Below are positions 9,772 through 18,618 of a stretch of 64,000 nucleotides of DNA, in pieces. The stretch's first letter is position 1. Each line of letters begins with the position of its first letter. The position numbers and the translations under genes were made by a program. This stretch comes from CANKHA01 sp963731585 (GTDB lineage Bacteria; Pseudomonadota; Alphaproteobacteria; Rhizobiales; Xanthobacteraceae), in contig CAVSWC010000013.1 in NCBI GenBank assembly GCA_963731585.1, positions 744,001-808,000 of the forward strand. The letters run 5' to 3'. The notes under the pieces are model-generated. The model made no database searches. It had not been told where the DNA came from and saw only the letters and a program-made list of their open reading frames with translations.

Positions 9772-11697
9772 ATGAAGAGGCCGGTTCTCGAACAAATAGA
9801 CGATGCACACCGGCTCCAGCTTCTGGTCGAGGCGGTGACCGACTATGCGCTCTATTTGCTCGACCTCGACGGCACGATCATTAGCTGGAATTCCGGTGCC
9901 CGGCGCATCAAGGGCTATACCGCCGACGAGATCATCGGCAAAAATTTTTCAATGTTCTTCACGCCCGCGGATCTCGCCGCGGGAAAGCCTGCGCGCGCCT
10001 TGCAGACGGCTCAAAGCGTCGGCCGCTTCGAAGACGAAGCCTGGCGTGTGCGCAAGGACGGTTCCCGCTTCTGGGCCTCGGCCGTACTGGATGCCGTGCG
10101 AGCTCCAGACGGCCAAGTTATCGGTTTCGCCAAGATCACGCGCGATTTGAGCGAGCGTCGCGCCGCGCAAGAAGCGCTGGAGCAAAGCGAACGGCAGTTT
10201 CGTTTGCTGGTGAATGGCGTGACCGATTACGCGATCTTCATGCTTGATCTCGAAGGCCGCGTTGCCAGCTGGAACAGCGGCGCCGAGCATCTGAAGGGTT
10301 ATACCAATCACGAAATCGTCGGCCAGCACTTCTCCCGCTTTTATACCGAGGAGGACCGTGCCGCCGGCTTGCCGCAGAAATTGCTTTCCATCGCCAGGAG
10401 CAAAGGGAAGGTTGCCTCCGAAGGCTGGCGCGTGCGCAAAGACGGCGCCCGCTTTTGGGCCGGGGTTGTCATCGACGCCATCCGTGATGACAAGGGTGAA
10501 CTCATCGGGTTTGCAAAAGTCACCCGCGACCTGACCGAGCAGCGCGCGTCTCGGCAAAAGCTCGACGAGGCACGCGAGCAGCTCTTCAAGGCGGAGAAGA
10601 TGGAAGCGATCGGTCAGCTCACCGGCGGCATTGCGCACGACTTCAACAATCTCCTGACGGTGATCGTCAGCGGTGCGGACTTGGCGGAACACCACATCAA
10701 GGGTAATGAGAAACTGCAGCGTCTCATCGGCAACATGCGTCATGCTGCACTGCGCGGGGAGTTGTTGACCAAACAGCTGCTTGCCTTTTCACGCCGGCAA
10801 CCGCTGAAACCCGAAACCGTCGATATCACACAACAGCTCAACAGCTTCATCGAACTGCTGTCGCATTCCATCCGCGGAGACGTGCGTATTGTTTCCGACC
10901 TGCCCACGAATTTGCCCCCCGTGCAGGTTGACGCCGCCCAACTCGAGCTTGCGCTATTGAACATCGGTCTCAATGCACGCGACGCGATGCCTGACGGCGG
11001 CACGCTGACCATTAGTGCGCGGAAACAAGGCGGTGAGATCAGGGGGAAGGGTAGTTCCTACGTGCTTATCGACGTTACCGATACGGGCACCGGCATGTCG
11101 CAAGACGTCCAGGCCCGCGCCTTTGAGCCTTTCTTCACCACCAAGGATATCGGGCGTGGCAGCGGACTTGGCTTGAGCCAGGCTTATGGCTTTGCCAAGC
11201 AGTCCGGCGGCGCGCTCACTCTGGACAGCGCTCCCGGCAAGGGTACCAAGGTCAGCCTGCACTTGCCGGAGGCGGTGGATACCGCGCATCTTCTAGCGCA
11301 GGATCGACCCACCATGCGCCCGCGCGACGCGGGCAGCGCAACCGTGCTGCTGGTGGAGGACGATGCGGGTGTCGCCGAGCTTGCGCTCGGCCTGCTGGAG
11401 GACGCGGGTTACAAGGTAAAGACCGCCGGCAACGCGGCTGAGGCGCTCAAGGTTTTGCGTAATGGGGAGCCGATCGACCTGGTCTTTTCCGACATCATGA
11501 TGCCGGGCGGTATGAATGGCGCGGAGCTTGCCCGCATCGTGCGCGGCGAATTTCCGTCCATGTTTATCCTGCTGGCGACCGGCTATGCGGAAGCCGCAGC
11601 TAATGCCGCGACCCGCGAATTTCCACTCATCCGCAAGCCCTATGGCCGCGAAGTGCTGCTGGACAAGGTGGGAGAGATTCTCGGAGAGTTAACTTAA
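9772..11697 (+). CDS. PAS-PAS hybrid histidine kinase with C-terminal receiver
   Basis: The intact 641-residue product has two PAS domains (about residues 15-125 and 142-255) that are near-duplicates of one another. Each carries a W-N-S-G-A segment and a C-terminal PAC motif (VIGFAKITRDL and LIGFAKVTRDL). The kinase core follows with His289 in LTGGIAHDFNNLLTV, the N-box IGLNARDAM, G-boxes (DTGTGM, GSGLGLS), then a receiver domain with phospho-acceptor Asp574 (FSDIMMPGG) and Lys622. There is no membrane segment, so it is probably a soluble sensor. The PAS domains lack the cysteine motif of LOV photoreceptors. A weak EcfG-like box upstream hints at stress control. Confidence 0.9.
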   Translation: MKRPVLEQIDDAHRLQLLVEAVTDYALYLLDLDGTIISWNSGARRIKGYTADEIIGKNFSMFFTPADLAAGKPARALQTAQSVGRFEDEAWRVRKDGSRFWASAVLDAVRAPDGQVIGFAKITRDLSERRAAQEALEQSERQFRLLVNGVTDYAIFMLDLEGRVASWNSGAEHLKGYTNHEIVGQHFSRFYTEEDRAAGLPQKLLSIARSKGKVASEGWRVRKDGARFWAGVVIDAIRDDKGELIGFAKVTRDLTEQRASRQKLDEAREQLFKAEKMEAIGQLTGGIAHDFNNLLTVIVSGADLAEHHIKGNEKLQRLIGNMRHAALRGELLTKQLLAFSRRQPLKPETVDITQQLNSFIELLSHSIRGDVRIVSDLPTNLPPVQVDAAQLELALLNIGLNARDAMPDGGTLTISARKQGGEIRGKGSSYVLIDVTDTGTGMSQDVQARAFEPFFTTKDIGRGSGLGLSQAYGFAKQSGGALTLDSAPGKGTKVSLHLPEAVDTAHLLAQDRPTMRPRDAGSATVLLVEDDAGVAELALGLLEDAGYKVKTAGNAAEALKVLRNGEPIDLVFSDIMMPGGMNGAELARIVRGEFPSMFILLATGYAEAAANAATREFPLIRKPYGREVLLDKVGEILGELT

Positions 11698-11707
11698 GCC
11701 CTCATAA

Positions 11708-12494
11708 TCATCCGGCACGCACGGGCAAAAAGGCGTCCACTCCGAGGCGGCCGTAGCCTGGCAGCTTGAGGGCCGGATGCCGAAGATCGACGCCAGCGAC
11801 CAGTCCGAGAACGTTGATCTCGACGCCTTCCACCCAGCCGATCTTGAAGCCCAGGAGCCCCCAAAGATTGAGCTCGAAGCCGGTGCCGCTGTCGGTCGCG
11901 CCGAAATAAGGGCCGGTGCGGAAGTCGCGGCCGATGGCGTTGGAGGGCAATGCAGTGGCGAGCTCGGGCACCGCGCGCATGATCGTCGCTGTAAAGGTGT
12001 TGCTGTTCGGACCCGGCCAGACGCGATAATCACCCGCATTGGCGAAGCGATACTCCTTCACGGCGGCTTCGATTTTTGGGATCAGCCGTTCGGCTTCCTT
12101 GCCCTGGACGTCCGCTACCACGGTGGGCTGTCGAACCGAACCAGCGTCCATCCGGCGCCCAGCCGTTGACGCGCACCGGATTGCCCCAGCCGACCACGTC
12201 GAACCGGGTCCAGCGGGTTGCATTCTCCCGTTTGACGACGATCCAGCTATGCACCGCGAGCACGCCCTTCCAGCCGCCGGTGCGGCCTGAGAGCACAAGC
12301 ACGCGCGCTGACGGATGCTCGCTCGCGGGCGGCAGGCTGCCGATGCTTGACCAGTCTGCATCGCGGAAGCTGCGCGGATGGTCACTGAAGACGAAGACTG
12401 CGGCGCGCGCAGCCACCGGCAAAAGGAAAAGCGCGATGAGAAAAAGCATGAAGGGTTTTCGGGACGGAAGCCGGGGAGGGACGGTGGCGGGCAT
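11708..12494 (-). CDS. DUF3750 domain protein, membrane-anchored, one frameshift
   Basis: The N-terminal part begins MPATVPPRLPSRKPFMLFLI, with a hydrophobic export or anchor segment, then VLAVHSWIVVKRENATRWTR and VVGWGNPVRVNGWAPDGRW. After a break near 12140 the second frame gives the family core EYRFANAGDYRVWPGPNSNT, RAVPELATALPSNAIG and a C-terminus with ELNLWGLLGFKIGW. This is the DUF3750 pattern; the conserved His and the N-S-N-T segment suggest a transpeptidase- or protease-like fold, but function is not established. It is last in the folP-folB-folK-pcp run on this strand, after a gap of about 57 bases. Confidence 0.7.
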
Positions 12495-12551
12495 GGGATC
12501 AATCAGACAGATCGTTTCGGTCCGAACTGTGGCCGGCGGCTGCCGCGGAGA

Positions 12552-13209
12552 TTACTTTTCTTTCATGTATTTGCGCCTGCGCGTCTCTGCGACGGCGGCG
12601 AGCAGGATGGCTTCCCCGCCGCGCATGAGATCGCGCATCCGCCATGATCTTACTCCCCGGGCGCTGCGGCGGACAGCCGCGTGCCACAACTCTGGGACAT
12701 GGATGAAAGCCGCAAAGCTCGGCCCTGTCGGCCGGGCCGTCGCCTCGATCGCCCGCCAGGAGAGATAGTTGCAGAGATAGCGTCCGGCATCCCGCGAAAT
12801 CGCGGTCTGAATACGCGCCCGGCGGGCGGCTAGCGCCAGCCGTGCGGCCGGCACTCCAAACAAAAGCGCGCGGGGCCCGCCCGGGACAATGCCGGTCGAC
12901 AACGCCTGCTGTCCGTCGGCATCGCGGAAAAGCGGAGATGGCATTGCGTGCCCGCGTCTCCACCTGCAGGCATCTCGCCTTGGCGGAAACCCCGAACATG
13001 AGCACGGCGTCCGGCTGCAACTCTGTCAACAATCGCGGCAGATCGCGATCCACGGCGCGATAGCTCGTTTGAAAAACGTGCGGCACAAGCCGCACGTCCA
13101 CAAGGGCAGGCCGCCGCAAGCGCGCGAGCCCCTGCACCAGCGCGCCGGTCGGATTGCATGGTGCGCCCGGAAACGGTCCGAACCCGCTGAGCAGGATGGT
13201 CAGCGCCAT
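12552..13209 (-). CDS. pcp: Pyroglutamyl-peptidase I-like (peptidase C15), one frameshift
   Basis: The N-terminus ILLSGFGPFPGAPCNPTGA matches the start of C15 peptidases, followed by LQPDAVLMFGVSAKARCLQV. After a break near 12945 the second frame supplies the catalytic-Cys motif DAGRYLCNYLSWRAIE and the histidine-bearing end (AAFIHVPELW). The family removes N-terminal pyroglutamate in the cytosol. The ATG at 13209 lies one base after the folK stop codon, so it is probably translated as part of the folate operon. Length (about 218 residues) suits the family. Confidence 0.65.
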
Positions 13210-13210
13210 C

Positions 13211-13696
13211 TCACGGCTCCAGCCGTTCAACGGCCGCGGTATCGGCCTGCGCCAAAGCATCGCGCACCCGGATGCCACCGATCACCTTGTCGGCGGCGAT
13301 CTCAGCCAGCGGCACCAACACAAAGGCCCGCTCGAACAGGTGGGGATGCGGCAGTGTCAGGTTTGGTTCATCGAGCGAGACATCGTCATAGGCAAGAATG
13401 TCTAGGTCGGCGGTGCGCGGGCCCCAGCGGCGGTCTTTAGCCCGAACGCGCCCGAGTATGCGCTCAACCTGCTGCGCGCGCGCGAGCAGGTCCTGCGGCG
13501 AAAGGCGCGTTTCCACCGCAATGCAAAGATTGATGAAAGGCGCCTGGTTTTCGTCGCCCCAGGGAGGCGTACGATAGTCATGCGAGCGGGCGAGCAGGCG
13601 CACGTCTCTGTCATCGCAGAACAGCTCTATCGCCTTCTGAAGCGTTGCGCGGGCGTCGCCGATATTCCCGCCGAGCGCGATCAGCGCTTCAGCCAC
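13211..13696 (-). CDS. folK: 2-amino-4-hydroxy-6-hydroxymethyldihydropteridine pyrophosphokinase
   Basis: The intact 161-residue enzyme transfers pyrophosphate from ATP to the pterin in folate synthesis. Signature segments are ALGGNIGDA at the N-terminus, DRRWGPRTADLDILAYDD (metal and ATP site) and LPHPHLFERAFVLVPL. It overlaps folB by eight bases. Confidence 0.95.
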   Translation of the reverse strand: MAEALIALGGNIGDARATLQKAIELFCDDRDVRLLARSHDYRTPPWGDENQAPFINLCIAVETRLSPQDLLARAQQVERILGRVRAKDRRWGPRTADLDILAYDDVSLDEPNLTLPHPHLFERAFVLVPLAEIAADKVIGGIRVRDALAQADTAAVERLEP

Positions 13697-14057
13697 GGCG
13701 TGTCCGTATCAATGTAACGCCCACGTCGGTAAAGACAGCGGCAACGGGGGCATGCGGCTTGCGAACGGTGATGCGTACAGCCCGGACACGCGAAAAATTT
13801 TGCAGCACAGCGTCGACTACCGCGCCGGCGGCGGCTTCGACCAGCCGGTAGCTCGTGGCGGTAAAGGTGCGATCCACGACATTCACCACCGCATCATAGG
13901 AAACCGTATCGGCAAGCTTGTCGGATTTCGCCGCGTCGGTGAGATCGATATCCAGCACGAGATCGATGATGAACGACTGACCGACCTGGCCCTCGTGCGG
14001 CATCACGCCGTGGTAAGCGTGCAGCACCAGCCCGTTGACGAAAACACTATCGTTCAC
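13689..14057 (-). CDS. folB: Dihydroneopterin aldolase
   Basis: The intact 122-residue enzyme makes the 6-hydroxymethyl pterin from dihydroneopterin. It shows VNGLVLHAYHGVMPHEGQVG at the N-terminus with the family's Tyr, His and Glu, then TVSYDAVVNVVD and an ITVRKPHAP strand. It overlaps folP by four bases (ATGA), so the two are translationally coupled. Confidence 0.95.
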   Translation of the reverse strand: MNDSVFVNGLVLHAYHGVMPHEGQVGQSFIIDLVLDIDLTDAAKSDKLADTVSYDAVVNVVDRTFTATSYRLVEAAAGAVVDAVLQNFSRVRAVRITVRKPHAPVAAVFTDVGVTLIRTRRG

Positions 14058-14917
14058 GGCACCCCCCGGATCGCGGCTGCCACGCGCAGCGCCTGAACGG
14101 TTTCCGCCACGTCATGCACCCGCACGATCGCCGCGCCGTTTTCCACCGCCAGGAGATGCGCGGCGAGCGATCCGCCGAGGCGCTGGTCGGGTTCCGACGG
14201 GGTCACCGCAGTGATGAAGCGTTTGCGCGAAGCGCCGACCAGCAGCGGCAGCCCGAAGCATTTGAAGCGCGCGAGCTGGGCGATGGCTGCCATGCTCTGC
14301 TGCGGGGTCTTGCCGAAGCCGATACCGGGATCGAGCACGATCTGCTCGCGCGCGATGCCGGCACGCTCGGCGATGGCGAGCGAGCGGCGGAAGAAGGCGT
14401 CGATATCGGCAAGTATGTCGATGGCGGGATCGGCCTTGTCGCGGTTATGCATGACGACTACGGGCACTTGCCGCTCGGCGGCCAGGGTCGCGAGCCCGGC
14501 ATCGCCTTGCAAACCCCAGACGTCATTGATCATCGCGGCGCCGCGGTCGAGCGCCCAAGCCGCGACTTCCGGCTTGAGGGTGTCGATCGACACCGGCACG
14601 CCGAGGTCAACGACCTTACCGAAGATCGGCGCGAGCCTGGCCAGTTCGTCCTCGGCCGAAACCGGCACCGCGCCGCCATAGGGGCGGGTCGATTCCGCTC
14701 CGACATCGATGACGTCGGCGCCCTCGGCGATCATCCTTTCTGCCTGGTCGAGCGCCTTGGCGGGGTCAAGGAAGCGCCCGCCATCGGAAAAGGAATCCGG
14801 TGTGACATTGAGCACGCCCATGACAAGCGGCCGGCCTTGCGCCAGCAGCGCCGACAGGAATGAGGGTGGGGCATCGCTCACGGCGCTTCTCGGCCTGATG
14901 CGGTCAGCGACTGTCAT
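14054..14917 (-). CDS. folP: Dihydropteroate synthase
   Basis: The intact 287-residue TIM-barrel enzyme joins the pterin to p-aminobenzoate and is the sulfonamide target. Motifs are MGVLNVTPDSFSDGG, VIDVGAESTRPY, SIDTLKPEVAAWAL, VLDPGIGFGKT, VGASRKRF and IVRVHDVAE. The ATG at 14917 gives an N-terminus of usual length; the open frame extends further upstream without family similarity. It is first in the folP-folB-folK order, which is common in alphaproteobacteria. Confidence 0.95.
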   Translation of the reverse strand: MTVADRIRPRSAVSDAPPSFLSALLAQGRPLVMGVLNVTPDSFSDGGRFLDPAKALDQAERMIAEGADVIDVGAESTRPYGGAVPVSAEDELARLAPIFGKVVDLGVPVSIDTLKPEVAAWALDRGAAMINDVWGLQGDAGLATLAAERQVPVVVMHNRDKADPAIDILADIDAFFRRSLAIAERAGIAREQIVLDPGIGFGKTPQQSMAAIAQLARFKCFGLPLLVGASRKRFITAVTPSEPDQRLGGSLAAHLLAVENGAAIVRVHDVAETVQALRVAAAIRGVP

Positions 14918-15056
14918 GGATTCGCTTTGCGCGGTCCTTCGCGCAGTGTCCCGCTGGTTCGAACGCGCGAACTCCGATTCGAAGCAAGCGCTAGGAGGTC
15001 GGTTCAGAAGTTCCCTCACGGACCCCGCCGCGGAGGGGAGAACTCGGCGCGCCGCG

Positions 15057-15467
15057 TCAATAGGTGATCTTGAGCGCAAGCTTCTTGGCGTGCTCGATCC
15101 AGCGCACCACAGCCTTTTCCGACGGCAGCACGCGTACCAGCTTGCGCTTGGCATTGGCCGCCGCCATCGCCTTGGCCAGATTGCCGGGGTTGCGGTATTT
15201 CAGATCCTTGACTGTATCGACGCCGGCGGCATGCAGCAGTTCGGCATATTCCTCGCCGACGCCCTTGATCCGCATCTTGTCAGCCAAGTTGGCCCAGCAA
15301 AGGATTTTCTTCTCGTCGAATCCGGTCAACTCCGCCAGCAGCTTACGGCCCCTCGGATTGCGCGCCGCCTCCAGCAGCCGTCCGGTGGTCCTGATGCCCA
15401 CTGACTTGAGCCGTAAGGCCATGTCAGCTTCAATTCCGTCGATATCAGTGATCGGGTAGGAGGCCAT
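15057..15467 (-). CDS. DUF4332 domain protein (helix-hairpin-helix-like)
   Basis: The intact 136-residue product has two tandem helix-hairpin-helix-like halves: ITDIDGIEADMALRLKSVGI and MRIKGVGEEYAELLHAAGVD. This arrangement is that of DUF4332. The fold suggests nucleic-acid binding or a scaffold role, but no function is assigned. The C-terminus is basic and ends WIEHAKKLALKITY. It lies between folP and the small Gly/Met-rich gene on the same strand. Confidence 0.8.
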   Translation of the reverse strand: MASYPITDIDGIEADMALRLKSVGIRTTGRLLEAARNPRGRKLLAELTGFDEKKILCWANLADKMRIKGVGEEYAELLHAAGVDTVKDLKYRNPGNLAKAMAAANAKRKLVRVLPSEKAVVRWIEHAKKLALKITY

Positions 15468-15500
15468 AAGACTTGACTCAATTCGCGTAAACTGAAGCTG

Positions 15501-15863
15501 TTAAATGAATTGACCGAGACCTGGGATTGCGCCCACAATCTCGCCGATGGCGTCTTCGCCGGCTTTTTCCCGCACATACGCAATGGTTTCGCGCGTGACG
15601 GCTTGCACCTGATCCATGCTGAGGCCTGCGGACATCATGCGCGTACCGGCACCCATGATGCCGCTCATGAACATGCTGCCGCCGCCGGCAGCATCCGCCG
15701 ATTGCAGATACACTTCAGAGCCGGGAAGCTTGTCCAGGAGTGCCTGCACCTTGTCAGGCGGGCCCTCCGTTTTCAGGAAGTTGAGGATGATGCCAATCGA
15801 TTGTTCGGCTGCGGTGCGAGAGACGCCAACATTGGCGACCAAGCGTTCGACAAGATCGTCCAT
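15501..15863 (-). CDS. Small helical protein, DUF2267/DUF2780-like
   Basis: The product is 120 residues from the ATG at 15863, which has GAGGGGA directly upstream. It is all-helical in appearance: MDDLVERLVANVGVSRTAAE, a P-P-D-K-V-Q-A-L-L-D-K-L-P segment, a Gly/Met-rich middle (GGSMFMSGIMGAG), and an end GEDAIGEIVGAIPGLGQFI. The two repeats with a K-L-P or I-P-G turn resemble DUF2780 and DUF2267 proteins; I cannot decide between them. There is no signal peptide. Confidence 0.6.
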   Translation of the reverse strand: MDDLVERLVANVGVSRTAAEQSIGIILNFLKTEGPPDKVQALLDKLPGSEVYLQSADAAGGGSMFMSGIMGAGTRMMSAGLSMDQVQAVTRETIAYVREKAGEDAIGEIVGAIPGLGQFI

Positions 15864-16097
15864 TTCCCCTCGCCCCCGTCCCACACTGCGGTAGGTTGCA
15901 ATGATACTGGACGCAATCCGCGCCGGAAGACAAGCGCGTCAAAGCAACGCGCAAAAAATAATTGATCACTGTTGCGCGACGAAGACAGCGCGCTTTTTGG
16001 CCCTGCGCGCCCGCCGTGACGCTTTTCAGCCGAGTAATCGATTGCTAGTTTGCCGAAAAGGATCAAAAACCTGCAGGGGATGATGGGGAGCAGCCTG

Positions 16098-17492
16098 ATG
16101 ACCTCGCTGGATGCGGTGCTCGACCGGATTGACCGCGACCTCGAGCAAAGCATTGAGCGTTTGTTCGAATTTTTGCGCATCCCGTCGGTGTCCACCGACC
16201 CCGCTTTCAAAGACCACTGCCGTATTGCGGCGGAATACGTAGCGGAAAACCTGTCGAGCATCGGTTTGCAAACCAGCATCCGCACGACCGGCGGCCACCC
16301 GATCGTCCTGGGCAAGACGCCGCAGGGGCAAGGCAATGGAAACGGTCCCCGGGTGCTGTTCTACGGCCATTATGACGTGCAGCCGGTCGACCCGATCGAG
16401 CTGTGGGAGACGCCGCCGTTCGAGCCGCGCATCGCCACGCTGCCGGACGGACGGAAAATCATCGTCGCGCGAGGCGCTTGCGACGATAAAGGGCAGGCGA
16501 TGACCTTCATTGAGGCGTGCCGCGCCTTCAAGGCGGTCACTGGCAAGCTGCCGCTGCCCATGACCGTGATGATCGAGGGCGAAGAGGAGTGCGGCTCGGC
16601 GCATCTATTCGGCTTCGTCAAGGACAATGCGCAAGAGCTGAAGCAGGACGTCGCGCTGGTCTGCGACACCAGCATGTGGGATCCGCAAACCCCGATGGTG
16701 ACCACCTCGCTACGCGGTCTGGTGTATGAGGAGGTGAAGCTCACCTGCGCCGACCGCGACCTGCATTCCGGTCTGTTCGGCGGGGCGGCACAAAATCCGC
16801 TGCGTGTGCTGTCGAAAATTCTTGCCGCACTGCATGATGACAATGGTCGGGTGACCCTGCCGGGTTTCTACGACGGGGTGAAGGAGTTGCCGGCCGACAT
16901 CAAAGCCGACCTCAAGGACCTCAATCTCACGGTTGAAGATTTCCTCTTCCCTGTCGGGCTGAAAGTGCCGGCGGGCGAGAACGACCGCATGCTGATCGAG
17001 CAGATCGCAACGCGGCCGACCGCCGAGATCAACGGCATCGTTGGCGGCTATACCGGCGAGGGCGCCAAAACCGTGCTGCCGGCGCAGGCCATGGCCAAGG
17101 TTTCCTTTCGGCTCGTCGGCGCGCAGGACCCGCAGAAGGTGCGCGACGCTTTCCGTGCCTTCGTGCGCGCGCGCTTGCCGGAGGATTGCAAAGCCGAGTT
17201 CACCAATTTCGGTCTCGCGCCCGCCTTCGATCTCGGCTTCGACAACCCGGCGCTGATCAAGACCCGCGCTGCGCTTGCCGCCGAGTGGGGCCGCAAGGCC
17301 GTGACGGTGGGCGAGGGCGGCTCGATTCCCATCGTCGCCGATTTCAAGCGCCTGCTTGGCATGGATACGATCCTGGTCGGATTTGCGCTCGACGACGATC
17401 GTGTGCATTCGCCCAACGAGAAATTCGACCTCACCTCGTTCCACAAGGGCACGCGCAGCTGGGCGCGCATCCTTTCAGCGCTGGCGGAATAA
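16098..17492 (+). CDS. M20-family metallopeptidase (dipeptidase)
   Basis: The intact 464-residue cytosolic enzyme has the M20 metal site: His and catalytic Asp in LFYGHYDVQPVDP, bridging Asp in RGACDDKGQ, the general-base pair in IEGEEECGS, Asp in ALVCDTSM, and the final His in DRVHSPNEKF. A dimerisation domain lies between (DLHSGLFGGAAQNPL). The layout matches dipeptidases of the CNDP/DapE-related branch (M20 'type 12'). The ATG at 16098 has GGGGAG upstream. It probably hydrolyses dipeptides; the exact substrate is not predictable. Confidence 0.88.
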   Translation: MTSLDAVLDRIDRDLEQSIERLFEFLRIPSVSTDPAFKDHCRIAAEYVAENLSSIGLQTSIRTTGGHPIVLGKTPQGQGNGNGPRVLFYGHYDVQPVDPIELWETPPFEPRIATLPDGRKIIVARGACDDKGQAMTFIEACRAFKAVTGKLPLPMTVMIEGEEECGSAHLFGFVKDNAQELKQDVALVCDTSMWDPQTPMVTTSLRGLVYEEVKLTCADRDLHSGLFGGAAQNPLRVLSKILAALHDDNGRVTLPGFYDGVKELPADIKADLKDLNLTVEDFLFPVGLKVPAGENDRMLIEQIATRPTAEINGIVGGYTGEGAKTVLPAQAMAKVSFRLVGAQDPQKVRDAFRAFVRARLPEDCKAEFTNFGLAPAFDLGFDNPALIKTRAALAAEWGRKAVTVGEGGSIPIVADFKRLLGMDTILVGFALDDDRVHSPNEKFDLTSFHKGTRSWARILSALAE

Positions 17493-17504
17493 TCTTGTTT
17501 TCCC

Positions 17505-17655
17505 TCGCCCCGCTTGCGGGGAGAGGGTGGCGAGCAGCAAAGCTGCGAGCCGGGTGAGGGGACCTTACAGCATTGCACGACGTTGATTCCCCCTCACCCG
17601 ACTTCCTCGTTATGCTCGTACGTCGACCTCTCCCCGCCCGCGGGGAGAGGTGAAA
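17505..17655. repeat. Paired palindromic intergenic repeat
   Basis: Two oppositely oriented copies of a GC-rich palindromic unit lie back to back. The left one contains CCCCGCTTGCGGGGAGAGGG and a GTGAGGGGA end; the right one begins CCCCTCACCCG and ends CCCCGCCCGCGGGGAGAGG. Such units are scattered through Hyphomicrobiales genomes. It fills the gap between the peptidase and the epimerase and could fold into a large cruciform or mRNA hairpin. Confidence 0.75.
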
Positions 17656-17669
17656 AGAAGGGTGCGTAT

Positions 17670-18612
17670 ATGCCGACACTCGTGACAGGCGCAGGGCTGG
17701 TCGGCACCGCCTTCGGCCAGGAAGCGCTGGCGCGGGGAGAGCGTGTGGTCTTCCTCGATCCCGAGCCACGGGCGGATTTCCTGCGCAAGAAGCTCGGGGA
17801 GAAAGGCTATGACCTCGCCCGCAAGGACGTGCGCGACCTGCCCGCGCTGATCGAGACCATCAAGGCGCACAAGGTCGACACCGTGGTGCATACCGCCGGG
17901 CTGATCGGCTCGCGGGTGGAGCAGTCGCTGAGTATTGGTTTCGACATCAATCTCGGCGGCACGCGCAATGTCGCGGAGGCGGTGCGGCTGACCGGCGTGC
18001 GCCGGCTGGTGCATATCAGCACTTTCGGCGTCTATGACCGGCGCCGGAAGACCAACGGTCCGATGACCGAGGATTTTGCGCGCGGCGGCGGCCGCGGTTA
18101 CGGCAATTACAAAGTCGCCAAGGAATTGATCCTGGAAGCCTATGCCAACCTGCATGGCTTCGAGTTGATCGTGCTGCGGCCGGCCAACGTCTTCGGCTTC
18201 GGCCATTTCTGGTCGGGCTCGGGCGGCGGCAAGAAGATGCAGGACCTGCTGGAAGCCGGCCTCGACGGCAGGACCGCGCGCATCGAGCAGTCGCAGACCA
18301 TGGCGAACGAATACATCTATGCCAAGGACATGGGCCGCGCCGTCGATCTCGCCGCCACCGTGCCGATGCCGAAACAGGCCATCTTCAACATCGGCAATGG
18401 CGTGGTCACGCCGTTCGACGAAGTGCTGGCCTCGGTGCAGGCGCTGTTCCCCGCTCTGCGTTACGAGATCGAGCCGGGCGAGCCGCCGAAAGTCGAAGTC
18501 CGATCCGCTCGATATCTCCGCTGCCAAGCAGCATCTCGGTTGGGAGCCGCAATTCTCCGTCCGCACGGCATTCGAAGATTTCCTCACCGAGCTGAAGGCG
18601 GCGCGCGGTTAG
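17670..18612 (+). CDS. NAD-dependent epimerase/dehydratase (extended SDR), one frameshift
   Basis: The product is about 313 residues. The Rossmann fingerprint is VTGAGLVGTAFG, the catalytic pair is Tyr-x3-Lys in YGNYKVAKE, and HISTFGVYD supplies the active-site Ser/Thr. Substrate-binding segments include LRPANVFGFGHFWSGSGGGK. After a break near 18505 the last 35 residues (DISAAKQHLGWEPQFSVRTA) are in another frame and match the usual C-terminus (R-x-A-x-x-x-LGWxP). The start has AGAAGGG upstream. It probably acts on a nucleotide sugar or a related polyol. Confidence 0.8.
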
Positions 18613-18618
18613 CCGGAT

